From Acidobacteriaceae bacterium (GTDB lineage Bacteria; Acidobacteriota; Terriglobia; Terriglobales; Acidobacteriaceae), in the NCBI GenBank assembly GCA_003161045.1, contig PMPH01000029.1, positions 25,278 to 58,290 of the forward strand: DNA of 33,013 nucleotides, in the 5' to 3' direction. Position numbers and translations under genes: made by a program. The notes under the pieces were generated by a model, which saw only the letters and a list, made by a program, of their open reading frames with translations, ran no database searches and was not told the DNA's origin. Below are positions 25,423 to 33,013 of the stretch, piece after piece; within the stretch, counting starts at the first letter, position 1; every line of letters begins with the position of its first letter.

Positions 25423-28278
25423 ATGCTCAAGACTGAATCTCGACGAAATCCGGTGCCCGCGACGGCTGTTGCGCCTGCCGCTCAAGGCCGCCAACGCCGC
25501 TGGCCGCGGATTCTGTCCATCTCGGCGGGCCTGCTGCTGGCGCTGTTCATGACAGCCGCCGGCGCGGGCCTGCTGTGGCTGCGCGCCGCCGCCAACTCGG
25601 CGCTGCCGGTGCTGGACGGGGAGATTCATCTAACCGGGCCGGGCTTGAATGGAGCTGGCTCGAAGGAAGCTGGCTTGGCCCGAGCAAGCTTGGCCGAAAC
25701 TGGTTCGACCGGGCAGGGTTTGAAGGGCCAGGCCGCGCCAGCGCTCTCGGCCCCGGTCATCGTTCGCCGCGACGCTCATGGCGTGCCCCACATCGAAGCA
25801 GCCACCGAGGACAGCCTCTTTCTGGCGCAGGGCTACGTGACCGCGCAGGACCGCCTGTGGCAGATGGACGCCTTCCGCCGCAACGCCAACGGCGAGCTGG
25901 CGGAGATTCTCGGCCCCGCGCTCATCGGCCACGACCGGGCGCAGCGGGTTTTGCAGATTCGGAATACAGCCCAACGCATCTACGCCAACCTGCCCGCCGG
26001 GGACCGTGCCCGCCTCGACGCCTACGCGCGCGGCGTGAATCTGTTCATCGCGCAGCATCAGGATTCGCTGCCGGCGGAGTTCAAGCTGCTCGGCTATCGC
26101 CCCTGGCCCTGGAGCGGCGTGGACTCGGTGAGCATCGGCCTGATGATGGCCCAAATGCTGGACACACACTGGGTGACGAAGCTCTCGCGGGAGATGATCG
26201 CCGCCCGGCTGCACAACCCGAAGCTGGAGGCCGACCTCTACCCCGCCGGCTCGTGGCGCGACCATCCGCCCACCGGCATTCCGCCACAACTTAGCCAGCC
26301 GCAGCCCGCGCCGCCTCCGGCCACCGGCGACGACGATGACGATGAGGACGACGACAGCAGCCAGGCCAGCGCCGCAACTCCGCAGATCACGGAAAGAAGC
26401 GCAGCTTTGAAAGGGCACGGCTTTAGCCGTGCCGATAGGCCGCTGAAAAGTGGCGCGACTTTAGCCGCCGAGGGAATGCCAATAGCCGAAAATGCATTCC
26501 CCCAGGGGCTAAAGCCCGGATTTCAATTTCGCCACCAAGCGGCACGGCTGAAGCCGCGCCCTTTCAAGACAGTTGCATTGCCGAGCCATGAGGATACCGC
26601 CGCCCTTCGCGCCCTGCTCGGGCTGCCCTCATGCATCGGCTGCGCACCCGGCTCCAACAACTGGGTCATCAGCGGAAAGCACACCGCCAGCGGCAAGCCG
26701 CTGCTCTCGAACGACATGCACCTGCCGCTCACTGAGCCGAACATCTGGTACATGGCCGACCTGAAAGCGAACGGCAGCCGCGAGGCGAACGGAGGCCACG
26801 GCGCGCCCGGCTATCACGCCGCCGGGGTCACGGCGCCGGGAATGCCCTTCGTAATCGCCGGACACAACGAGCACGTGGCCTGGGGATTTACCGCGCTCTA
26901 CGCCGATGTTCAGGACCTCTATGTGGAGAAGCTGGACGGCAGGGGAAACTATCTTGCCCCTGGCGGCGCATGGAAGCCGCTCACCGTAGACCACGAGGTG
27001 ATCCATGTGCGCGGCGGCAAGAACGTGGCGCTCGACGTGCAATTGACCGCTCACGGGCCGCTCGTGAACCCCCTCTTCACCCGCGAAAAGCGGCCCATCG
27101 CCCTGAAGTGGACGCTCTATGACCCGGCGCTGCATGCGCTGCCGCTCTATCAGCTCAACATCGCCTCCAACTGGGCGGAGTTTTCCGCGGCTCTCGCAAC
27201 GTGGAGCTGGCCGACGCAGAATGTGGTCTACTCCGACGACCAGGGCCACATCGCCTATCACGCCATCGGCCGGGTTCCGCTGCGGCCCGGGGGCCTGATG
27301 GGCGTTCCCATCCAGACTGGCGGAGGTCAAAACGCGGCGCATGAGTGGCAGGGCTACATCCCCTTCGGCGCGATGCCCGGCGCGGTCGATCCGCCCTCGG
27401 GTTTTCTGGCCACCGCCAACTCCCGCGTCACCAGCGGCGCTTCGCCCAGTCCGCTGACGCTCGAATGGGCCGATCCCTACCGCATCGAACGCATTTACAA
27501 GGCTCTGGAAGGCCGCGATCAGCTTAAGCCCTCTGACCTCGTGGCCCTCCAGACCGACGTCTACAGCGAGGTCGATCAGGAGATGGGCCATCGTTTCGCC
27601 TACGCCATCGACCACACCCCCGGCGCGGACGCGCGGCTGCGCAAGGCCGCCAGCCTGATGCGCGCCTGGGACGGCCGCCTGACCGCCACTTCGGCCGCCG
27701 CTTCGCTGGTCACACAGGCCCGCCGCGCCCTCTGGCCGCTGATTCTGGAGCCCAAGCTGGGCGCCGACGCCAAACAGTACCGCTGGGCCGAGCAAAACTT
27801 CGCCGAGGAAGAGATCGTGATGCACGCGAGCAACGACTGGCTTCCGCCAGCCTACAAGAACTGGGACGCCCTGCTGAGCGACGCCGTCCGCAAGGGCATG
27901 GACGAGGGCAAAGCCCCCGCCGGCGTCGCCCGCTGGAGCTACGGAAGCTGGCACACGATCCAAATCGAGCACCCGCTGGCCCGGTTCCTGCCCTTTGCAA
28001 GCCGCCTGGCCGGAACCGGCCCGCAACCCCTCAGCGGCGACACGACGACCGTCAAGCAGGCGGGCCACTCGATCGGCCCCTCGCAGCGCTTCACCATGGA
28101 TTGGAGCCAGATCGACGGCTCGACGGAGAACATCGTGCTGGGCGAGAGCGGCAACCCCCTCTCGCCCTACTTCCGCGATCAATGGAAGGACTGGTATGGC
28201 GGCACAACCTTCGCGCTGCCCTTCAGCGAATCCGCCGTAGCCGCCCAGACCCGCCACACGCTGCGGCTGCTGCCATGA
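25423..28278 (+). CDS. Penicillin-acylase-family Ntn-hydrolase with a repeat element in its spacer region
   Basis: This protein of about 951 residues cleaves amide bonds, as in penicillin, cephalosporin or acyl-homoserine-lactone acylases; the true substrate is unknown. A membrane segment (SISAGLLLALFMTAAGAG) exports or anchors it. The alpha-chain has VRRDAHGVPHIEA, LFLAQGYVTAQDRLWQMD and NGELAEILG. The beta-chain begins at the autocatalytic serine in GSNNW (about Ser411), followed by LSNDMHLPL. Between them lies an acidic run and then residues ~329-382, encoded by a 161-bp palindrome (26407-26567). Another low-complexity insert (GLNGAGSKEAGLARASLAE) follows the membrane segment. The ATG at 25423 and a GTG at 25411 are both possible; neither has a Shine-Dalgarno. 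The stop overlaps the next ATG. Confidence 0.93.
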   Translation: MLKTESRRNPVPATAVAPAAQGRQRRWPRILSISAGLLLALFMTAAGAGLLWLRAAANSALPVLDGEIHLTGPGLNGAGSKEAGLARASLAETGSTGQGLKGQAAPALSAPVIVRRDAHGVPHIEAATEDSLFLAQGYVTAQDRLWQMDAFRRNANGELAEILGPALIGHDRAQRVLQIRNTAQRIYANLPAGDRARLDAYARGVNLFIAQHQDSLPAEFKLLGYRPWPWSGVDSVSIGLMMAQMLDTHWVTKLSREMIAARLHNPKLEADLYPAGSWRDHPPTGIPPQLSQPQPAPPPATGDDDDDEDDDSSQASAATPQITERSAALKGHGFSRADRPLKSGATLAAEGMPIAENAFPQGLKPGFQFRHQAARLKPRPFKTVALPSHEDTAALRALLGLPSCIGCAPGSNNWVISGKHTASGKPLLSNDMHLPLTEPNIWYMADLKANGSREANGGHGAPGYHAAGVTAPGMPFVIAGHNEHVAWGFTALYADVQDLYVEKLDGRGNYLAPGGAWKPLTVDHEVIHVRGGKNVALDVQLTAHGPLVNPLFTREKRPIALKWTLYDPALHALPLYQLNIASNWAEFSAALATWSWPTQNVVYSDDQGHIAYHAIGRVPLRPGGLMGVPIQTGGGQNAAHEWQGYIPFGAMPGAVDPPSGFLATANSRVTSGASPSPLTLEWADPYRIERIYKALEGRDQLKPSDLVALQTDVYSEVDQEMGHRFAYAIDHTPGADARLRKAASLMRAWDGRLTATSAAASLVTQARRALWPLILEPKLGADAKQYRWAEQNFAEEEIVMHASNDWLPPAYKNWDALLSDAVRKGMDEGKAPAGVARWSYGSWHTIQIEHPLARFLPFASRLAGTGPQPLSGDTTTVKQAGHSIGPSQRFTMDWSQIDGSTENIVLGESGNPLSPYFRDQWKDWYGGTTFALPFSESAVAAQTRHTLRLLP
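26407..26567. repeat. 161-bp nested palindromic element inside the acylase gene
   Basis: The outer arms 26407-26434 and 26540-26567 match at 26 of 28 positions. Each end arm is itself a small hairpin (GGCACGGC / GCCGTGCC). Nested inside are CTTTAGCC / GGCTAAAG (26459-26466 and 26507-26514), GGGAATGC / GCATTCCC (26472-26479 and 26494-26501) and GTGGCG / CGCCAC (26450-26455 and 26530-26535). The acylase frame stays open throughout. Confidence 0.8.
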
Positions 28279-30200
28279 AAAGACAGGGAACAGGGAACAG
28301 GGAACAGGGAACAGGGGCCGGCCGTGTGCCCCAGCTCTCGAATTCGAGACCTGGGAAAACAGCCTCCTGGAGCCGCTTCACCGGTCCCGCCGTCGTTCTG
28401 CTGGCTGCCGCCGTGGCCGTTGCGCCGCTGCTGGCGCACGGTCCCTCCTGCGGCCACGACTTCGACTTCCACCTGGTCTCCTGGTTCGATTGCCTGAACA
28501 GTTGGCGGCAGGGAATCCCCTACCCGCACTGGACCCCCAGCGCCAACTTCGGCGCCGGTGAGCCGCGCTTCGTTTTTTATCCGCCGCTGACCTGGATGCT
28601 GGGCGCGGCGCTGGGGCTGGTTCTTCCCTGGACGCTCGTTCCGGTGGCCCTGACCTTTCTGCTGCTGGCCTTGACGGGGCTGGCCACGCAGGCGCTGGCG
28701 CGTGAGATGCTCCCGGATTCGATTTCGGACGGCGCGGCCACCCTGGCCGGTTGCGCGGCACTCTACTCCGGCTACGCCCTCTTCACCGCTTACGAACGCA
28801 CCGCCTTCGGCGAACTCGCCGGCGGCTTCTGGATTCCTCTTCTGCTGCTTTTTGCCCTGCGCGACGGCGGCTCAGACGCTCCGGGCCGGAAGTGCCCTCT
28901 TGCCCGGAAAATTCTGAACGGCTCCGCGTTGCCCCTGGCGCTGGTGGTGGCCGGCTGCTGGCTCTCGAATGCCCCGCTGGGGGTAATGGGCTGCTATCTG
29001 CTGGCCGCGGTCGCCGTTGCCGCCGCTCTGCTGGCCCAATCCTGGGCCCCGGTGCTGCGCGCCGCCCTCGCCGCCGCGCTGGGAATTGCGCTGTCCTCCC
29101 TCTACCTCATTCCCGCCGCCTGCGAGCAGCGCTGGGTTGACGTCCGGCAGGCCATCGACGATCCGGGCCTCTTGATCGAGAACAGTTGGCTCTTCGCGCG
29201 CCACGCCAGCCCCGCGCTCGCATTTCACGACGTCGAGTTGCACCGGGTCTCGCTGATCGCCGCCTCCATGATCGCCGTGGCACTGGTTTGCTTGCTGCTC
29301 TCTTGGTGGCGCGGCAAGCTGACCCTCAAGAATCAATCCCACCTCCTTCGCTGGTGGATTCCGCTGGCGCTGATTCCGTTTGCCGTCTTGTTTCTTCAGT
29401 TTCCCGTCTCGCTGCCGGCGTGGAATCTGCTGCCCAAACTGAGATTTTTGCAATTTCCCTGGCGCTGGCTGGTGGTGCTGGAAGCTCCATTGGCCATCTT
29501 CTTTGCCGCCGCCATCTGGCCAGGCAAGTCTGCGCGTCCCTGGCGGCGTGTGGCCGTCGCGGCCCTCTGCGCAGTTGGTTTTCTGGCTGTGACAGCCTTC
29601 ACCGCACACAATTTCTTCCAAACCTGCGACGACGAAGACGCCGTCCCCTCGATGATCAGCGTCTACCGCACTGGCGCGGGCTTCGAGGGCACCGACGAGT
29701 ACACCCCCCCCGGCGCCGGCAACGCTCTCGTCCCGACAGGACTGCCAGCGGCCTGTCTGACCGCCGATTCCGCCACGGTGCTGGGCGCGCTCCCGGACAA
29801 CCAGAAAGGCCAGGAACAGGACGGCCAGGACTCAGGCGACGCCCACCCCATCTGGAAGCCCGCGCAGGGCAGTTGCGAGGCAATTCTGCGCTGGCAATCC
29901 GATCAGCCGGAGCACCAGCGCCTCCAGGCCCTCATCCCCCACGCCGGATTCCTGATTCTGCGCCTGTGCGCCTACCCGGCCTGGCGGATTACGGTCAACG
30001 GCCAGAGCCTCGCTTCCCTGCCCCGGCGCGACGATGGCCTGATCGCCGTCCCCGTGCCACAGGGGCCGATCGACCTCGCCGTCAACTGGACCACCACCCC
30101 GGATGTGATCGCCGGACGCTGGCTCAGCGCCCTGGCCGCGCTTTTGCTCGCCGGGCTTTGGCTGCTGGAGCGAAAATTGAGCCGCACTCGTTTATCATGA
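28275..30200 (+). CDS. Polytopic membrane protein, GT-C / PTPS-related type
   Basis: This protein of about 641 residues has many membrane spans (VVLLAAAVAVAPLLAHG, WIPLLLLFALRDGG and others). After the first span comes GHDFDFHLVSWFD, then PYPHWTPSANFGAGEPRFVFYPPLTW, which resembles membrane proteins of the 6-pyruvoyl-tetrahydropterin-synthase-related / YfhO-like group, probably GT-C glycosyltransferase relatives. The periplasmic C-terminal part is beta-rich, with a last span LSALAALLLAGLWLLE. The function is inferred only loosely. The ATG overlaps the acylase stop as ATGA. The first codons are five heptamer repeats (28283-28317), giving RQGTGNREQGTG. A GTG at 28326 just after the tract is an alternative start. 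The stop overlaps the ispA start as ATGA. Confidence 0.7.
   Translation: MKRQGTGNREQGTGAGRVPQLSNSRPGKTASWSRFTGPAVVLLAAAVAVAPLLAHGPSCGHDFDFHLVSWFDCLNSWRQGIPYPHWTPSANFGAGEPRFVFYPPLTWMLGAALGLVLPWTLVPVALTFLLLALTGLATQALAREMLPDSISDGAATLAGCAALYSGYALFTAYERTAFGELAGGFWIPLLLLFALRDGGSDAPGRKCPLARKILNGSALPLALVVAGCWLSNAPLGVMGCYLLAAVAVAAALLAQSWAPVLRAALAAALGIALSSLYLIPAACEQRWVDVRQAIDDPGLLIENSWLFARHASPALAFHDVELHRVSLIAASMIAVALVCLLLSWWRGKLTLKNQSHLLRWWIPLALIPFAVLFLQFPVSLPAWNLLPKLRFLQFPWRWLVVLEAPLAIFFAAAIWPGKSARPWRRVAVAALCAVGFLAVTAFTAHNFFQTCDDEDAVPSMISVYRTGAGFEGTDEYTPPGAGNALVPTGLPAACLTADSATVLGALPDNQKGQEQDGQDSGDAHPIWKPAQGSCEAILRWQSDQPEHQRLQALIPHAGFLILRLCAYPAWRITVNGQSLASLPRRDDGLIAVPVPQGPIDLAVNWTTTPDVIAGRWLSALAALLLAGLWLLERKLSRTRLS
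28283..28317 (+). repeat. Perfect heptamer array ACAGGGA at a gene junction
   Basis: Four exact ACAGGGA units and one ACAGGGG follow the acylase stop by four bases. The five GGG runs with four-base linkers form a textbook G-quadruplex pattern on the coding strand. The array lies inside the first codons of the next gene, and because 7 is not a multiple of 3, a change in copy number would shift that frame. Confidence 0.9.
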
Positions 30201-31096
30201 GAGCAATGCCAGTCGACGTAAAATCGCTGATTCAAGAAGGCGCGGAGCTGACCGACCGGACCCTGGATGAACTGCTTCCCAGCGCCGCGACCGTGCCCGC
30301 CTCGATCCACGGCGCCATGCGCCACTCCACCTTCGCCGGGGGCAAGCGGCTGAGGCCGGTGCTGGCCCATCAGGCCGCCATCTCCATCGCCGGGGTTTTG
30401 CCAGCGGGAATCGCCCGGCTGGGCGCGGCTCTGGAGATGCTCCACACCTACTCGCTGATCCACGATGACCTGCCGGCCCTGGACAACGACGACCTGCGCC
30501 GCGGCAAGCCCACCTGCCACAAGGCCTTCGGCGAGGCCATCGCCATCCTGGCCGGTGACGCGCTGCAAACCCGCGCCTTCGAGGTGCTGGCGGGCCTTGA
30601 CGCGCCGCCCGCGGTCACAGTGCGGATCATCGGCCTCGTCGCCAACGCCGTCGGCACCGTCGAGGGCATGATTGGCGGCCAGGTGCTGGACATCGAGAGC
30701 GAACACCTGAAGCCCACGCCGGAGCTGGTCGACGCCATTCACCGCGCCAAGACCGGCGCGCTGATCCGGGTCAGCGTGGTGGCCGGCGGCGTCTACGCCG
30801 GCGCCACGGAGGACGACGTGGCCCGCCTGGACCTGTTCGGCCGCAAGGCTGGCGTGGCCTTTCAAATTGTCGATGATGTGCTGGATTTGACCGTCGATTC
30901 GGCTCACCTGGGCAAGACCGCGGGCAAGGATCAGGCCACCGAAAAGGCCACCTGGCCAGCCGTCTACGGCATTGAGCAGAGCCAGCGCGACGCCACCCGA
31001 CTCATCGAGGAGGCCTTTGCCGCCCTCGCGCCCTACGGCAGCCGCGCCGACGGCTTGAAGGCCATCGCGCGCTATCTGGTCGAGCGAAAAAACTAG
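30197..31096 (+). CDS. ispA: Farnesyl/geranylgeranyl diphosphate synthase
   Basis: This 299-residue cytoplasmic prenyl transferase condenses isopentenyl diphosphate with allylic diphosphates. Motifs are GGKRLRP (48-54), the first Asp-rich motif DDLPALD (90-96, the bacterial D-D-x4-D form), RRGKPTCHK, GGQVLDIESE, and the second Asp-rich motif DDVLD (226-230), followed by GKTAGKDQATEKATWP. The length equals E. coli IspA. The ATG overlaps the stop of the membrane protein gene as ATGA (30197-30200); a second ATG three codons later is possible. It is the third gene of an apparent coupled operon with the acylase and the GT-C-like protein. The product length (C15 or C20) is not decided by the sequence seen here. 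Confidence 0.95.
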   Translation: MRAMPVDVKSLIQEGAELTDRTLDELLPSAATVPASIHGAMRHSTFAGGKRLRPVLAHQAAISIAGVLPAGIARLGAALEMLHTYSLIHDDLPALDNDDLRRGKPTCHKAFGEAIAILAGDALQTRAFEVLAGLDAPPAVTVRIIGLVANAVGTVEGMIGGQVLDIESEHLKPTPELVDAIHRAKTGALIRVSVVAGGVYAGATEDDVARLDLFGRKAGVAFQIVDDVLDLTVDSAHLGKTAGKDQATEKATWPAVYGIEQSQRDATRLIEEAFAALAPYGSRADGLKAIARYLVERKN

Positions 31097-31118
31097 GAGC
31101 CGGTCAAGGAATTCATGT

Positions 31119-31167
31119 GGTGGGTGCCCCATACTTGCGACGTTCTTGTTTTTGTCGCAAGGGTGGG
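31119..31167. repeat. GTGGGTGCCCCA palindrome after ispA
   Basis: The arms CCCATACTTGCGAC (31128-31141) and GTCGCAAGGGTGGG (31154-31167) pair at 12 of 14 positions around a T-rich loop. The whole sequence closely matches 571-619 after proS. It lies 22 bases after the ispA stop, in the gap between ispA and a convergent gene. Confidence 0.75.
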
Positions 31168-31251
31168 ATTCCGGCAGCGATCGGCATAAAACCGGCTGCT
31201 AAGAAAAACCGCCCGATGGCCGGCAACCCGATGTGGCCGGCAAGCTGACTT

Positions 31252-31515
31252 TCACTTTGCCAAAACCCGCCGCAGAGCCTCGCGCTTGACGGCGACCTCG
31301 TTGACCGCATCCTGCACCTGACCGAGAACCTGCTGCGCCTGGTCAATGTAGCCGGGAAGCGCATTCCACCAGCAGCGCAGCGTCTCCGGCTGCTCGAGCA
31401 TGGCCAGGGCCGTGCCCGAGGCGGCGGCCACCATTCCGGCGCGGCGCTTGCCGGAGAGCAGCAGCAAAGCGGCTGCGGCCAGCGTTCCACCCGCCACAAA
31501 CCCAACCCAGCTCAT
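31252..31515 (-). CDS. Small membrane-anchored protein of unknown function (87 residues)
   Basis: This protein is not recognised. It starts MSWVGFVAGGTLAAAALLLLSGKRRAG, a membrane segment with a basic stop, followed by a second weakly hydrophobic stretch (MVAAASGTALAML). A helical C-terminus follows (IDQAQQVLGQVQDAVNEVAVKREALRRVLAK) that could form a coiled coil. GGAG lies nine bases before the chosen ATG at 31515; a longer frame to 31608 has no ribosome-binding site and low-complexity content. The gene converges with ispA. The gap upstream (31516-31799) shows no gene; it contains a lone GCTCTA half-site at 31671-31676. Confidence 0.65.
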   Translation of the reverse strand: MSWVGFVAGGTLAAAALLLLSGKRRAGMVAAASGTALAMLEQPETLRCWWNALPGYIDQAQQVLGQVQDAVNEVAVKREALRRVLAK

Positions 31516-31799
31516 GGTTTCGTGCTCCGGGGCGTTGCTTCTGCACTTCCGGGAGCCCGGTCGATCCGCGGAGTCACTTGCCGATCTGGAAAACGGAACA
31601 GCCTCCATCTTCTCTCCTTCCGTCCCGGACCTCGGTCACTCCAGTCGGGGAGACGGTGCATTCAGTATCGCTCTAAATTGCCAACTGTGCTCACGCGGGC
31701 AGGAATCTGCAGCCAAAGCAGACCTGCCTTCGACCGGGCAACCCCTATGGCCGAACAAATTGCCTTCAACAGCAAAGGTTTGCTCCGGCCAAGCGGCCC

Positions 31800-32108
31800 T
31801 CACTCCAGGTCGAACTCGCGCACCGGCTTGCCCTCGGGAGCGTCCTTGGCCTTGCGCAGAGCCTCGGCAAACTTCTTCTCAAAGAGGTCTTCCTTGTTCT
31901 TTTCCGCTTCGAGCGACTGGCGGAAGATCGATTCCTTGCGCTCATCGTGCTCGCGCATGGCCTGAGCCGCCGTCTCCAGATCCTCGAAGGTTCGCTTGCG
32001 CGCGGCTGGAGTGTGGCTCACCACCAGCCCGGTGGCCGCATCAACCTTCAGCATCGCCCCGCAATCCGGGCACGCAATCTCGAAAATTCTTTCCTTCGCC
32101 TTGGCCAT
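31800..32108 (-). CDS. Small zinc-ribbon-like coiled-coil protein of unknown function
   Basis: This 102-residue soluble protein is not assigned to a known family. The N-terminus has one CPDCG knuckle (residues 13-17, EIACPDCGAMLKV), which could bind zinc as a dimer or be a ribbon remnant, since no second Cys pair is present. The rest is highly charged and helical (DLETAAQAMREHDERKES, EAEKNKEDLFEKKFAEALRKAKD), suggesting a coiled coil. AAGAAAG upstream is a weak ribosome-binding site. It is divergent from xseA. The shared gap (32109-32304) shows no clear promoter. Confidence 0.75.
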   Translation of the reverse strand: MAKAKERIFEIACPDCGAMLKVDAATGLVVSHTPAARKRTFEDLETAAQAMREHDERKESIFRQSLEAEKNKEDLFEKKFAEALRKAKDAPEGKPVREFDLE

Positions 32109-32304
32109 TTTCTTTCTTGCAGAATTGTAAGCGCATCCGGGGCCAATTGCACAGGGGCTGGGAATCGCACCTCATCAGCGTGCGCGCCCCAGTGTATTTC
32201 AACTGCTTGGCGCGCCAGTCCTTCGACAGCGCTTCGGCCGCGCCGCCGAATCTTGACTCCTACCCCGGGCACTCGCGGCGCTCGACCAATTACACTTTGG
32301 GGGA

Positions 32305-33013
32305 GTGATTCGTTCCGCCCCATTTGCGCCCCAGCTCGACCTGAGCCCCCAGTTGGACCTCAGCTTTGACGAGCCGGGCCCTACGCGCCGCATCTGGCCG
32401 GTGCGCGAGCTGGTCGGCCAGGTCCGCGAACTGGTCGAGCAGGAGTGGGGCGATGTGTGGGTCGAGGGCGAAATCTCCAACTTCCGCCCCGCGCCCTCCG
32501 GCCACGTCTACTTCACGCTGAAGGACGCCGACGCCCAGCTCCCCATTGTTCTCTTCCGCCGTCAGGCCATGCTCTTGCGCTTTCGTCCCGAGGACGGCCT
32601 GCACGTGCTGGTGCGCGGCCGGGTCAGCGTTTACGAGCAGCGCGGCCAGATGCAACTGGTGGGCGAGACCATGGAACCGGTGGGCGCGGGCTCCTTGCAA
32701 CTGGCCTTCGAGCAGCTCAAGGCGCGGCTCAAGGCCGAGGGCCTCTTCGACGCCGAGCGCAAGCGGCCCTTGCCCGCATTTCCGCGCACCGTGGGGATCG
32801 TCACCTCGCCCACCGGCGCGGTGATCCGCGATTTTTTGAACATTGTCTCTCGCCGCCACTCCGGCCTGAGCGTTCTGCTCTGCCCGGTCAGCGTGCAAGG
32901 CGATTCGGCGCCCTCCGAGATCGAAGGGGCGCTCGATGAACTGAACTCCTCCGGCCTCGTGGACGTGATCGTCCTCGCCCGCGGCGGAGGCTCGCTCGAA
33001 GACCTGGCCGCCT
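32305..33013 (+). CDS. xseA: Exodeoxyribonuclease VII large subunit, N-terminal part (3' end outside window)
   Basis: XseA with XseB forms the single-strand-specific exonuclease VII used in repair and recombination. About 236 residues are visible. The OB-fold domain starts WPVRELVGQVRELVEQEW, then WVEGEISNFRPAPSGHVYFTLKD. The nuclease domain starts FPRTVGIVTSPTGAVIRDFLNI and includes ARGGGSLEDL. The GTG start at 32305 is the only start codon in the open stretch before the domain; GGGGGA abuts it. The N-terminal extension contains a tandem PQLDLS-PQLDLSF (residues 9-21), with different codons in the two copies, which resembles a sliding-clamp-binding motif. Confidence 0.95.
   Translation, partial: MIRSAPFAPQLDLSPQLDLSFDEPGPTRRIWPVRELVGQVRELVEQEWGDVWVEGEISNFRPAPSGHVYFTLKDADAQLPIVLFRRQAMLLRFRPEDGLHVLVRGRVSVYEQRGQMQLVGETMEPVGAGSLQLAFEQLKARLKAEGLFDAERKRPLPAFPRTVGIVTSPTGAVIRDFLNIVSRRHSGLSVLLCPVSVQGDSAPSEIEGALDELNSSGLVDVIVLARGGGSLEDLAA

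Noticed and set aside
28101-28274. Longer start for the GT-C-like membrane protein inside the acylase gene
   Set aside because: The extension is an out-of-frame reading of the acylase C-terminus; the ATGA overlap at 28275 is the natural junction.
29186-30196. Long frame leading into ispA from 29186
   Set aside because: It is an Arg/Pro-rich shadow of the membrane protein; IspA similarity begins only at 30197.

Overview
The window is GC-rich, densely packed chromosomal DNA that looks like Acidobacteriota, probably Terriglobia. This placement is an inference from three things: the style of the genes (a YfiT/DinB protein, a DUF3467 protein, a lone STN-domain protein, a DHH-family protein and several small uncharacterised proteins), frequent GTG and TTG starts, and many short palindromic and heptameric intergenic repeats. 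It was not confirmed by any search. There is no phage, integrase, transposase or CRISPR array. Most genes are housekeeping, and the unusual signal is in the repeats.

Layout. 1-3.1 kb: the 3' end of proS, a palindromic repeat, and a bifunctional class A penicillin-binding protein with a PBP1b-like N-terminal region. 3.1-6.1 kb: a repeat-filled convergent gap, an SDR oxidoreductase and the metalloprotease TldD. 6.2-8.6 kb: a very short secreted poly-histidine peptide, a YfiT/BstA-like thiol transferase, and a tightly linked 538-residue protein with a PD-(D/E)XK nuclease-like C-terminus. 8.7-11.2 kb: a GT39/PMT-like membrane glycosyltransferase, a DUF3467 protein and tRNA-Leu(UAG), all leftward. 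11.5-15.8 kb: uvrA with a 110-residue basic tail, overlapping by ATGA with a CPBP membrane protease, behind a recognisable promoter that carries a palindrome. 15.9-18.6 kb: a tiny membrane protein, an STN-domain exported protein and an unrecognised exported protein. 18.6-25.4 kb: a Dph6-like PP-loop ATPase, a YXWGXW-type exported protein, purH, a rhomboid protease with a clear rho-independent terminator, a DHH/DHHA1 phosphoesterase and a second CPBP protein. 25.4-31.1 kb: penicillin-acylase-family enzyme, polytopic membrane protein and ispA, joined by ATGA overlaps. 31.2-33.0 kb: two small leftward uncharacterised genes, then the 5' part of xseA running off the window.

Repeats. (a) Heptamer tandem repeats of the CAGGGNN type begin within a few bases of a stop codon at five places. 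They are always G-rich on the strand of the gene that has just ended, and most have four or more GGG runs spaced as in a G-quadruplex. A sixth, TAGCTAT-type, heptamer tract follows proS. One G-rich tract also forms the first codons of the next gene. (b) Palindromic GTGGGTGCCCCA elements lie at gene 3' ends. (c) MITE-like elements are bounded by TAGAGC...GCTCTA. (d) A roughly 161-bp nested palindrome sits in frame inside the acylase gene, just before the predicted autocatalytic serine, where the removable spacer peptide is expected.

I see no new multi-gene system that can be demonstrated. The strongest leads are the stop-codon-abutting heptamers, the palindrome inside the acylase spacer, the poly-His peptide and the orphan nuclease-like gene.
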